Below, piece by piece: positions 26,954 to 34,335 of a stretch of DNA of 64,000 bases (within the stretch, counting starts at the first letter, position 1; each line of letters begins with the position of its first letter). Position numbers and translations under genes: made by a program. Source of the stretch: Halonotius roseus (GTDB lineage: Archaea; Halobacteriota; Halobacteria; Halobacteriales; Haloferacaceae); contig NZ_SESI01000004.1 in the NCBI RefSeq assembly GCF_006861655.1, positions 124,001 to 188,000 of the forward strand. The letters run 5' to 3'. The notes under the pieces are model-generated. The model had not been told where the DNA came from. It saw nothing but the letters and a program-made list of their open reading frames with translations, and did no database searches.

Positions 26954-28597
26954 TCAGCTGGCTGACTCGTCAAGCGACGCGGTCGGGGTGTTGCGCTTGA
27001 TGCTCTCGATACCCTCGTAAGCACGCCTCCGCTCGGTGTAGCCTTCGCCGCTGTCGGCCAGAACGTTCCCGTTCTGGTGACGGAGTCGCCAGCGGTACTC
27101 GCCGCCGGCGTCCTCGAACACTTCGAAGGCTGCACGACCGATCGCAAGCCGCTTAGCGTCGGGTGCGTACTTCTGGACACGCTCAATACCGTCTTCGGCT
27201 GCACCCTTCGAGTTGTAGCCCTCACCACTGTCGGCGATGATCTCGTCATTGCTGGCGCGGAGTCGCCAGCGGTATTCGCCAGCCGAATCCTCGAACACCT
27301 CGAATTCGAGTTCCTCAACGCGCTCGCGCAGGCGGTCGACGGCACGGTTCGCGTCGTTGCGGCGGGTGTAGCCTTCGCCACTGTCGGCGAGGATGTTCCC
27401 GTTTTTGTGGACGAGCCGCCAACGCCACTGCTCGGCGTTGTCCGTGTAGACCTCGAATCCGGTCGGATCGAACCGGAGGTAGTCCGCCGGGGCGACGAGT
27501 TCACGAACCCGTTCGACGGCGCGCTTGGCGTTACTCTTCGAGCTATACCCTTCGCTGCCGTCGCCGATGAGATTCCCGTTGTCGTGGCGAAGTCGCCAGC
27601 GGTACTCGCCGGCGGCGTCCTCGTAGAGTTCGACGGTCGCCTGGCTCTCGACTTCGCTGACTGGTTCGAACGCCTCGTCGGCGGGCGGCAGATCAGCTTC
27701 GCTTTCGATGCGCATGACTGTCGCTCCGAGCGCGTTCCGCCGGACGCTGTTGAGGCCTTTCTGTGCATTGTGTCGCTGGGTGTAGCCCTCGCCTGCGGTC
27801 GCGATGAGGTTCCCGTTACGGTGACGGAGTCGCCAGCGGTACTCGCCGGCCGAATCCTCGTACTCCTCGAAGCGACCGTGGCTCTCGTGGAGGCGGTCGA
27901 TGCGTTCGGCGAGATCGGCCTCGTCCGCCTCGGTGTCTGCAAGCATCGACTGGAGTTGTCTCACGTGCTGTGCGAGGTCTGCCTCGTCGGCTGCGGCGTC
28001 ACCGAGTTCTGATTCGAGGGCCTCGATCCGTCGCGAGAGGTCGTCCTCGTCGGCTTCCGCGTCGGCGAGTGAGCCGAGCAGTTCGTCGATCCGGCGTGCG
28101 AGATCCGATTCGTCCGCCGCGGTGTCACGAAGTGCTGCTTCTAGTTCTTCGATGTCGGCTCGATCCGTGATCAATGGGATGAGGAAGCCAGCGATCCCGA
28201 TGATGATCAAGCCGATCGCGTAGAGAACCATGACGGCGGGGCTCCCAGTGTTAACGCTCCACTGGTCGGGGAAGACGACCGTGAACCACGCAAGTGAGAT
28301 GAGACAGACGGCGAGCCCCGCGTACGCGAGATAGACGGCCTTCTTCTGGAGTGGGAGTCGGATGATGGGCCCAACGATGAGGAAGACCAGTCCCGCACCG
28401 CCGGCGAGGATACTCACCTCGCGACCAGCCGAAGCCGGCGCACTGATTAACATCAACAGGACGCCGACGATCCCGAGCAGCAAGCCGAGTGCGAATACCC
28501 AGTATCCATAGGCTTCGTCGATACTGGTCGGTTTGCCGATCCGGTCGGCGTACCACCTGATCAGTGCACTCTCCTGTGGCTGGTTCTCTGATACCAT
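26954..28597 (-). CDS. Membrane-anchored protein with coiled coil and five DUF1508 (YegP) repeats
   Basis: Protein of 547 residues. Four membrane helices fill residues about 32-143 (32-52, 58-80, 87-109, 121-143), then an acidic heptad-like coiled coil 145-240 (repeating A-D-E-x-D-L-x-x-R/H-I/V). After that come five DUF1508/YegP units at about 243-288, 322-367, 380-427, 431-476 and 490-535, each with the core EYRWRLRhxNGNlIadSGEGY (W-R-L and S-x-E-G-Y/N). DUF1508 is usually a one- or two-repeat small protein of unknown role, so a five-unit membrane-tethered form is unusual. The repeated segments likely face the cytoplasm. The base composition of the gene is a little lower in GC than its neighbours, and a broken copZ follows 460 bp away, so it may be part of an inserted cassette. 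Confidence 0.82.
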   Translation of the reverse strand: MVSENQPQESALIRWYADRIGKPTSIDEAYGYWVFALGLLLGIVGVLLMLISAPASAGREVSILAGGAGLVFLIVGPIIRLPLQKKAVYLAYAGLAVCLISLAWFTVVFPDQWSVNTGSPAVMVLYAIGLIIIGIAGFLIPLITDRADIEELEAALRDTAADESDLARRIDELLGSLADAEADEDDLSRRIEALESELGDAAADEADLAQHVRQLQSMLADTEADEADLAERIDRLHESHGRFEEYEDSAGEYRWRLRHRNGNLIATAGEGYTQRHNAQKGLNSVRRNALGATVMRIESEADLPPADEAFEPVSEVESQATVELYEDAAGEYRWRLRHDNGNLIGDGSEGYSSKSNAKRAVERVRELVAPADYLRFDPTGFEVYTDNAEQWRWRLVHKNGNILADSGEGYTRRNDANRAVDRLRERVEELEFEVFEDSAGEYRWRLRASNDEIIADSGEGYNSKGAAEDGIERVQKYAPDAKRLAIGRAAFEVFEDAGGEYRWRLRHQNGNVLADSGEGYTERRRAYEGIESIKRNTPTASLDESAS

Positions 28598-28617
28598 ACG
28601 ATAGATGGATTACACTC

Positions 28618-28668
28618 GGTTATAGTATTATCGAAAAAACATAATGATTTTATACACAAATTTGTGCT
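28618..28668 (-). promoter_or_regulatory. AT-rich promoter region of the DUF1508 gene with 12-bp palindrome
   Basis: The stretch upstream of the ATG (28597) is markedly AT-rich. Minus-strand TACTATAACC (about 28618-28632) is a candidate TATA 25-30 nt before the start. A perfect palindrome CACAAATTTGTG sits at 28655-28666 and could be an operator. Confidence 0.35.
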
Positions 28669-28744
28669 ATCGCTTTCCAACGATTCGCTTGTGTCTACAA
28701 CCGTGTTAGCAACGAAAGCGTGTGTCAGCACAGCCCGAACTGCA

Positions 28745-28954
28745 TTACTTGGATTTGACTGTTCGTTTCAATTTCGAAAGCCGGCCGTCCGAACTCCGAC
28801 AGATATCGCTGATAGTCGCTCCAACAAGGCCCCCGATAGCTCCGCCGGAACTGGCTACATTTCGATTGACTAAACCACCAACCGCAGCTCCGATCGCAGC
28901 CCCGACGGCTGCGTATTTCGCTCGGTTGAGTGCGGCTGAAATTTGGGATTTCAT
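28745..28954 (-). CDS. Small glycine-zipper membrane protein
   Basis: Small protein of 69 residues, divergent in function from all neighbours. One hydrophobic region at about 13-48 (AAVGAAIGAAVGGLVNR and GGAIGGLVGATIS) has the small-xxx-small glycine-zipper rhythm that mediates helix packing, flanked by basic ends (MKSQISAALNRAKYA, LSKLKRTVKSK). Such zippers occur in pore-forming, phage or toxin-like peptides and in simple membrane-tethered proteins; no function can be assigned. It lies upstream of and on the same strand as the DUF1508 gene, in the AT-richer cassette. A second, unrelated glycine-zipper miniprotein lies at 43.1 kb. Confidence 0.55.
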   Translation of the reverse strand: MKSQISAALNRAKYAAVGAAIGAAVGGLVNRNVASSGGAIGGLVGATISDICRSSDGRLSKLKRTVKSK

Positions 28955-29058
28955 ACGGGAATAACGTCTCCGAGATACATAAACTACGTCAGCCGATCAG
29001 GAATATCAGCACGATACATGTCGATTGCGTCGGAACGACGATACTGGTGTCCGCCTCG

Positions 29059-29181
29059 GTCACGGGCGTGACGGCCGCGAGTGCCGACCGCGAGGCCGCA
29101 CAGGCGACCGTTGAGGGGGACGCCGCGACTGACGATCTGCTGGCGGCCGTCGAGGACGCCGGCTACGAGGCGTCGACATAA
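29059..29181 (+). pseudogene. Truncated copper chaperone (copZ/HMA) remnant
   Basis: Residues of the plus-strand frame from VTGVTAASADREAAQATVEG to the stop match the second half of a heavy-metal-associated (CopZ) domain, ending AVEDAGYEAS. The first half, with the G-M-x-C-x-x-C metal loop, is missing: upstream in frame is unrelated sequence that does not resemble HMA. So only about 41 codons of a normal 65-residue chaperone remain. In haloarchaea a CopZ gene commonly sits next to copA and its Lrp-TRASH regulator; here it is 2.3 kb from the regulator, separated by the DUF1508 cassette. It looks like decay after an insertion. Confidence 0.65.
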
Positions 29182-29375
29182 CTGTCTGCTCTCCTGGCTA
29201 TGTTCGCTCATCCTGCCGGGTCGACTAAGAGCGAACCCGACAGAAACACGGAATTGATTTCGATTACACGCTCACGCATGAGGTGCCGAAACCCCTTGTT
29301 TCAGCGGCCGATTCGTGGGAATTGCTACCATACAACTCCTCAAGCTTTAACAGCGTGCCACCAGTATCGATGGGT

Positions 29376-29380
29376 GGAGG
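29376..29380 (+). promoter_or_regulatory. Strong ribosome-binding site of sod
   Basis: GGAGG lies 8 nt before the ATG at 29389. It decides the start in favour of MSYELDPLPYEYDALEPH over the longer in-frame ATGs upstream (for example 29200), which would add unconserved residues. Confidence 0.6.
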
Positions 29381-29388
29381 AGATACCT

Positions 29389-29988
29389 ATGAGCTACGAA
29401 CTCGACCCGCTTCCGTACGAGTATGACGCCCTCGAACCGCATATCAGCGAACAAGTCCTGACGTGGCATCACGACACCCACCACCAGGGCTACGTCAACG
29501 GCTGGAATTCGGCCGAAGAAACCCTCGAAGAAAACCGCGAAAGCGGCGACTTCGGTTCCAGTGCGGGCGCGATCCGCAATGTGACCCACAACTCTTCGGG
29601 CCATATTCTGCACGACCTCTTCTGGCAGAACATGTCGCCGGAGGGCGGCGACGAGCCGAGCGGCGCGCTCGCCGACCGGATCGCCGAGGACTTCGGTTCG
29701 TATGAGGCGTGGAAAGGCGAGTTCGAAGCCGCAGCCGGCAACGCCAGCGGCTGGGCACTGCTCGTTTACGATACGTTCTCGAACCAGCTTCGCAACGTCG
29801 TGGTCGACAAACACGACCAGGGCGCGATCTGGGGCGGTCACCCGATTCTCGCACTCGACGTCTGGGAGCACTCCTACTACTACGATTACGGTCCGGCCCG
29901 CGGCGACTTCGTTGATGCGTTCTTCAACGTTGTCGACTGGGAGGAACCGAGTGCACGCTACGAACAGGCTGTCGAGCTCTTCGAGTAA
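29389..29988 (+). CDS. sod: Superoxide dismutase (Mn/Fe type)
   Basis: Cytoplasmic enzyme of 199 residues converting superoxide to oxygen and peroxide. It starts MSYELDPLPYEYDALEPHIS, standard for the Mn/Fe family. Metal ligands are in place: the first His in LTWHHDTHHQGYV (about 27-35), HILHDLFWQN (about 75), and DVWEHSYYYDYG (Asp and His near 155-165). The signature D-x-W-E-H is intact. A T-stretch (30006-30011) follows the stop. The metal cannot be assigned strictly from sequence, but haloarchaeal proteins of this type use Mn. Oxygen stress near copper genes fits the context. Confidence 0.96.
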   Translation: MSYELDPLPYEYDALEPHISEQVLTWHHDTHHQGYVNGWNSAEETLEENRESGDFGSSAGAIRNVTHNSSGHILHDLFWQNMSPEGGDEPSGALADRIAEDFGSYEAWKGEFEAAAGNASGWALLVYDTFSNQLRNVVVDKHDQGAIWGGHPILALDVWEHSYYYDYGPARGDFVDAFFNVVDWEEPSARYEQAVELFE

Positions 29989-29999
29989 CTCGGGCGTTC

Positions 30000-30011
30000 A
30001 CGCTATTTTTT
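30000..30011 (+). terminator. T-rich terminator after sod
   Basis: Six T residues at 30006-30011 lie 18 nt after the sod stop. Archaeal termination at oligo-T tracts supports this as the end of the transcript. Confidence 0.45.
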
Positions 30012-30069
30012 GCGACGCTGATCGGGTAGCGACAGCACTATTTCGGGGGACGGCGCAAGCACTGCAAGG

Positions 30070-30152
30070 ACACATGGCCCTCAACGCAGGGTGAGCGTGA
30101 GGGAATCCACGAACGAACCGAGCAGAACTCAGGTCGGCTCGCTGGCTTTTTT
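30070..30152 (+). ncRNA. Candidate small RNA or leader with strong hairpin and T-tract
   Basis: Between sod and glpK. CCCTCA-A-CGC (30078-30087) and GCG-TGAGGG (30095-30103) form a nine-pair stem with one bulge and a 7-nt loop. A second stem CGAGC/GCTCG (30119-30141) is followed within 6 nt by T6 (30147-30152). The arrangement looks like a structured transcript with its own terminator, but no clear promoter and no known RNA family are recognised. It could be an alternative 3' end of sod. Confidence 0.25.
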
Positions 30153-30220
30153 CGGGCGTTGGGAGCACTGAGAGGGGCTGGAACCGATATTTGAACGGTA
30201 GCTGTTGGAATTCCCTAAAT

Positions 30221-30257
30221 TATAAATACTGAACGAACGTTCGTTCGATCGCGGAGG
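30221..30257 (+). promoter_or_regulatory. glpK promoter with 16-bp palindromic operator
   Basis: A TATA box TATAAATA (30221-30228) is followed immediately by a perfect palindrome GAACGAACGTTCGTTC (30231-30246), which would cover the transcription start. A GGAGG (30253-30257) lies 11 nt before the ATG at 30269. The palindrome position suits a repressor blocking transcription. Its half-site resembles TetR-family operators, and a TetR regulator is encoded 4 kb downstream (34336-35013). A GlpR-type (DeoR) repressor elsewhere is the alternative. Confidence 0.6.
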
Positions 30258-30268
30258 GATAATATCCA

Positions 30269-31816
30269 ATGACAGAGACATACGTTGGTTCAATCGATCA
30301 GGGGACGACTGGAACTCGTTTCATGGTCTTCGATCATGATGGGCAAGTCGTATCGCAAGCGTACGAAAAACACGAACAGATCTATCCGGAGCCCGGCTGG
30401 GTTGAGCACGACCCGATGGAAATCTGGGAGAACACGAAGCTCGTCATCAACGAGGCCCTGGATAAAGAGGGGATCGACCCCGAGCAGCTCGACGCGTTCG
30501 GTGTCACCAACCAGCGCGAGACCACGATTGTGTGGGACAAAGAGACCGGCAAGCCAGTCCACAATGCACTCGTCTGGCAGGATCGTCGCACGACGAACCG
30601 CGTCGAAGAAATCCAAGACGAGTCCACGGACACGCTGACCGTCGAGACGATCCGAGAAAAAACAGGCCTCGAATGCGATGCCTACTTTTCGGCGACGAAG
30701 ACTGAATGGATCCTCGACAACGCCGACCCGATCAAGCTCCAGCGATCACGACCGGAAGATGTCCGTGACCGTGCTGAAGACGGCGAACTCCTGATGGGGA
30801 CGATCGACACGTGGGTCATCTACAACCTCACTGGAAATCATATCACCGACGTGTCCAACGCCTCGCGGACGATGCTCTACAACATCGAGGAGCTCGAATG
30901 GGACGACGAGCTCCTTGAGGAGTTCCGCGTACCCGAGTCCATGCTGCCGGAAGTGCGTCCATCCTCGGACGAGGACACCTATGGTTCCACCGACGCCGAT
31001 GGCTTCCTCGGTGCCGAAGTGCCTGTCGCAGGCGCGCTCGGCGACCAGCAGGCTGCCCTGTTCGGCCAGACCTGTTTCGACGCAGGTGACGCCAAGAACA
31101 CCTACGGAACCGGTTCGTTCATCCTCATGAACACCGGTAACGAGGCTGTCCCCTCGGATCATGGCCTCCTCACCACCATCGGCTTCCAACAGTCAGGTGG
31201 TGACGTTCAGTACGCCCTTGAGGGTTCGATCTTCATCACGGGAGCCGCAATCGAATGGCTCGAAGACATGACGCTCATCGAGGACGCTGCGGAGTCCGAG
31301 GAACTCGCCCGCAGCATCGACTCGACTGATGGTGTCTACGTCGTCCCGGCGTTCACCGGACTTGGCGCGCCTCACTGGGACGGTCGCGCACGCGGGACGA
31401 TCGTCGGCATGACCCGTGGCACCCGACGCGAACACATCGTTCGTGCCACGCTCGAATCCATCGCCTACCAGACCAAAGACGTCGCCGAGGCCATGGTCGA
31501 AGACGCCGACATCGACCTGTCAAGCCTCCGCGTCGACGGCGGAGCTGTGAAGAACAACTTCCTCTGTCAGCTTCAGTCCAACATCATCGGCACGGAGATC
31601 GTCCGCCCTGTGGTTGACGAGACGACTGCCCTGGGATCGGCCTACGCCGCCGGCCTCGCCGTCGGCTACTGGGATACGGTTGACGAACTCCGCGACAACT
31701 GGCAGGTCGACCGACGCTTCCCTGTCGACGAGGACGCCGACATCGAAGTCAACTACGACCGCTGGAAAGATGCCGTCGAACGAGCCGAAGACTGGGCACA
31801 GGACGGTGGTGAATAA
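30269..31816 (+). CDS. glpK: Glycerol kinase
   Basis: Phosphorylates glycerol to glycerol 3-phosphate with ATP, the entry of glycerol catabolism in haloarchaea. 515 residues, normal family length. The N-terminus has YVGSIDQGTTGTRFMVFDHDG (the phosphate-binding motif of FGGY kinases). Other motifs: FGVTNQRETTIVWDKETG (about 76-93), the ATP motif GALGDQQAALFGQ (about 256), GTGSFILMNTG (about 280) and the C-terminal DGGAVKNNFLCQLQSNI (about 412). It shares its stop with the start of the following membrane gene (stop TAA, ATG beginning 31816; 1-bp overlap), so the two are one operon behind the palindromic operator. Confidence 0.97.
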   Translation: MTETYVGSIDQGTTGTRFMVFDHDGQVVSQAYEKHEQIYPEPGWVEHDPMEIWENTKLVINEALDKEGIDPEQLDAFGVTNQRETTIVWDKETGKPVHNALVWQDRRTTNRVEEIQDESTDTLTVETIREKTGLECDAYFSATKTEWILDNADPIKLQRSRPEDVRDRAEDGELLMGTIDTWVIYNLTGNHITDVSNASRTMLYNIEELEWDDELLEEFRVPESMLPEVRPSSDEDTYGSTDADGFLGAEVPVAGALGDQQAALFGQTCFDAGDAKNTYGTGSFILMNTGNEAVPSDHGLLTTIGFQQSGGDVQYALEGSIFITGAAIEWLEDMTLIEDAAESEELARSIDSTDGVYVVPAFTGLGAPHWDGRARGTIVGMTRGTRREHIVRATLESIAYQTKDVAEAMVEDADIDLSSLRVDGGAVKNNFLCQLQSNIIGTEIVRPVVDETTALGSAYAAGLAVGYWDTVDELRDNWQVDRRFPVDEDADIEVNYDRWKDAVERAEDWAQDGGE

Positions 31817-32832
31817 TGGTTTCGCCAACGTTGCTTCAGTTCGGCGGGCTCACTGATCCGACACTGTTGCTTACCGCCATTGCAGGCGGGGCCTTCGGTG
31901 CTGCCATCGGTGCACTGCCAGCGTTCATCTTCACCGGCTTCATGGTGATCGCAGGTGAGGCAGTCCGCGTGCTCGGTATCGATGGTGTCGAAGGCGCGTC
32001 GGTCACCAATGCTGGTGGTTTCACGAACGTCATCGGTTTCGGTCCGCTCTTCGGCCCGCACGTCGCCTTCGCAGGCGGTGCCGCAGCCGCGGCATATGCA
32101 GCCAAGCAGGGCTACATCGACGACGGAAAGAACATCCTCTGGGCTGCCGGAACCCAGAAGATCGACGTGCTCGGTATTGGTGCGCTCTTCGGTCTCTTCG
32201 GTCACGCGCTCGTGACGATCCTGGTCGGTATCGAGTGGCCGACTGACCCCATCGCGACGACAGTGTTCCTGTCGGCAGTTGTCCACCGTGTTGCCTTCGG
32301 CTACAGCATCATCGGTGAGATCACCGGTGACGGGCTGTTCGATGTCGGTCCGTGGGAGCGCGACGAGGACGACGCACCCGGCATCTGGCTGCCATGGCAG
32401 TACAAATGGAGCGGTGTCGTCGCAATCGGTCTGATCGGCGGTCTCTTCGGTGGATACACCTTCCAGGCAACCGAGAGTGTCTTCATCAGCTTCGGTATCG
32501 CCGCAGCGAGCCTCGTGTTCCTGCAGTGTGGCACTGACAACATCCCGGTTACCCACCACATCATGTTCCCAGGTGCGTTCGGTACGATGGGTGCATCAGC
32601 CGGTATCGCCTCGGGGAGCCCGGCACTTGCGCTCATCTTCGGTGGCCTCTGGGGAGCCGGCGGCGCGCTCCTTGGTGAGGTCTGTAACCGTGTCTTCTAC
32701 ATGCACGGTAAGACCCACGTGGACCCACCAGCGTTCGCTATCGCACTGATGGGTATCCTCGCGGCAGCCATGACCGCGATCGGTGTCTTCGACGCCAACA
32801 TCTGGTTTACCTTCGAGACGTTCCTCGGGTAA
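31816..32832 (+). CDS. Glycerol operon membrane protein (putative facilitator, GlpX-type in haloarchaea)
   Basis: Integral membrane protein of 338 residues with about nine to ten hydrophobic segments, rich in glycine and alanine (GGAFGAAIGALPAFIFTGF, GFGPLFGPHVAFAGGAAAAAYAA, GGLFGGYTFQATES). The translation-coupled position behind glpK matches the haloarchaeal glycerol operon, where this gene has been proposed to encode a glycerol facilitator. It is not related to the aquaglyceroporin GlpF and lacks NPA motifs, and it is not the bacterial GlpX phosphatase. Transport of glycerol or a related polyol is inferred only from the operon. The histidines in the segment VTHHIMFPGA may be functional. 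Confidence 0.65.
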   Translation: MVSPTLLQFGGLTDPTLLLTAIAGGAFGAAIGALPAFIFTGFMVIAGEAVRVLGIDGVEGASVTNAGGFTNVIGFGPLFGPHVAFAGGAAAAAYAAKQGYIDDGKNILWAAGTQKIDVLGIGALFGLFGHALVTILVGIEWPTDPIATTVFLSAVVHRVAFGYSIIGEITGDGLFDVGPWERDEDDAPGIWLPWQYKWSGVVAIGLIGGLFGGYTFQATESVFISFGIAAASLVFLQCGTDNIPVTHHIMFPGAFGTMGASAGIASGSPALALIFGGLWGAGGALLGEVCNRVFYMHGKTHVDPPAFAIALMGILAAAMTAIGVFDANIWFTFETFLG

Positions 32833-32986
32833 GCCACCGGCAGTCACCACACTCCTTTCACCCGTTTGGTGAGCTCGGAGCCGCTAACACTCGTCTTGTG
32901 ACGGTGTTGGCTGACGTACTCTGGGTTTCCAGTCCCCGAACACAGAGACAGATCGCACGACAGACGGTTCCCACAAAGACACAGCC

Positions 32987-34168
32987 ATGACTCTCAAAGA
33001 GCGGATCGCACGCCGACACCGGACTACCGGCGACCTCCGGCTGGTGCTCGAATCCGACGCGCTGAACCCGATTGCGCATCCGGCTGAGCCGACCGGCCGA
33101 GAGACCATTATCGAACAGTTGCTCGATGGCCTCGCTCCGGTGTTCGATGGCCACTGTCCGAGCGACTGCTACGTCTGGGGGCCGAAAGGGGCCGGCAAAT
33201 CCGCGGTCGTCCGACCGCTGTTCGAGCAGTTGCGGCGACTGCTCGGCCGCAACGAAACCGAGATCTACACGACGACGCGGACGGCACCCGCTCCAAACGT
33301 GCGGTTCGTCTACGTCGACGCCCGGCGTTCTCAGTCGGCGTTCGCGCTGTTGCATACGGTCGTCGACACCGTCATCGCGGAGTCGATCCCGCGACAGGGC
33401 GTCGGCAGCGATGTCATCATCGAACGGTTCGCCGACCACCTCGCTGAGACGAACCGACAGCTCGTCGTCGCTGTCGACCATGTCGGCGAACCCGAAACCC
33501 TCTCGGTCGAAGCGGCCTTTGAGCAGTTCGACGCCTTCGGCGACGCGGTCAGCTGTCTCGCCGTCGGCCGGACGGAGCCGACCGACACCGTCGTCAGTAG
33601 CCGACCTGACATCGAGACGATCCACGTCGACGCCTACACCCAATACTCGCTGGTCGAAGTGTTGACCAACCGCGTCGCCGACGGCCGGCTTCGAACGGCG
33701 ACGACGGACGAACAGCTCACCGCGCTGGCGCGGTGGGCTGAGGGTGACGCCCACGACGCCCTCGCCGCGCTGTTCGTGGCTACCGACCGAGCGGCCAAGC
33801 GCAACAGATCGACGGTCACTGACGACGATATCGCCCACGCCACGGCGACGATGCCACGTCCGGAAGTCTCGCTCGCACAGGTCCTCCTCCTGCCACCCAG
33901 CCGCCAGCAGGTGCTTCGTGCCCTCCTCGACGTTCCGGAGAGCGACCGCTCGTCGGTCGAAAACACGACTGCCGCAATCGCCGCCGCCGATACTGTTGAC
34001 CTCTCGGCCGGCACCCTCAAACGCTACCTGTATGAACTCGCCGACGACGGTTTCGTCGAGCGAATCCGCACGGACGGCTCGACGAGCGGTCGGCCCCCGA
34101 GCCGCATCGAGCCGCGGTTCCCGACGCGGGTGTTCCGCCGGCTCCACGAACTCGATGAGGTGTTGTGA
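32987..34168 (+). CDS. Orc1/Cdc6-like AAA+ ATPase
   Basis: Protein of 393 residues resembling archaeal Orc1/Cdc6 replication initiators. The N-terminus (LNPIAHPAEPTGRETIIEQL) resembles the P-x-R-x-x-x-I ORC element. Walker A is VWGPKGAGKSAVV (about 65-77), followed by a helix. The expected Walker B reads LVVAVDHVGE, without the hhhhDE pair. A C-terminal winged helix follows from about 300 (PSRQQVLRALLDVPESD, AGTLKRYLYELADDGFVERI). Haloarchaea carry many Orc1/Cdc6 paralogues and not all sit at origins. No origin recognition boxes are evident on either side. Its role in replication is not shown by context. Confidence 0.78.
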   Translation: MTLKERIARRHRTTGDLRLVLESDALNPIAHPAEPTGRETIIEQLLDGLAPVFDGHCPSDCYVWGPKGAGKSAVVRPLFEQLRRLLGRNETEIYTTTRTAPAPNVRFVYVDARRSQSAFALLHTVVDTVIAESIPRQGVGSDVIIERFADHLAETNRQLVVAVDHVGEPETLSVEAAFEQFDAFGDAVSCLAVGRTEPTDTVVSSRPDIETIHVDAYTQYSLVEVLTNRVADGRLRTATTDEQLTALARWAEGDAHDALAALFVATDRAAKRNRSTVTDDDIAHATATMPRPEVSLAQVLLLPPSRQQVLRALLDVPESDRSSVENTTAAIAAADTVDLSAGTLKRYLYELADDGFVERIRTDGSTSGRPPSRIEPRFPTRVFRRLHELDEVL

Positions 34169-34197
34169 CCGTCTCGCTGGCACTCGGCGCACCGCTC

Positions 34198-34278
34198 ATA
34201 CGGTTTGCTGTAGGAAGTTACCGTTCGACCGCCGCCCGGTGGGCGGTCGAGGCGGTAACCGTCTACAGCAAACAGTAT
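34198..34278. repeat. 81-bp imperfect inverted repeat between orc-like gene and tetR
   Basis: Arms 34198-34213 and 34263-34278 match at 15 of 16 positions (core GTTTGCTGTAG / CTACAGCAAAC). Inside, GTTACCG and CGACCGCC also pair with their partners, giving a nearly continuous hairpin with a short GC-rich loop. No gene lies in it. It could form a cruciform, act as a terminator for the orc-like gene, be a regulator site before tetR, or be a MITE-like palindromic element; I cannot decide. Confidence 0.75.
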
Positions 34279-34303
34279 CAATCATCCTGTACCCTGTGAC
34301 AAG

Positions 34304-34320
34304 CTATTTCTCTTGGAGTG
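34304..34320 (+). promoter_or_regulatory. Possible TATA element of tetR-family gene
   Basis: CTATTTC at 34304-34310 lies about 28 nt before the ATG 34336, in the usual place for a haloarchaeal TATA box; weak. Confidence 0.3.
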
Positions 34321-34335
34321 GACTAACAGGCTGGT

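Noticed and set aside
32833-32986. Replication origin with ORB elements at the orc-like gene
   Set aside because: I saw only a single weak TTTCCAGT-like match and no repeated or inverted ORB boxes, nor a clear AT-rich unwinding region.
32858-34192. 444-codon open frame on the minus strand opposite the orc-like gene
   Set aside because: It is the antisense shadow of a clear AAA+ protein with Walker A and winged helix; its composition is Arg/Val-rich without motif, as expected for GC-rich opposite strands.
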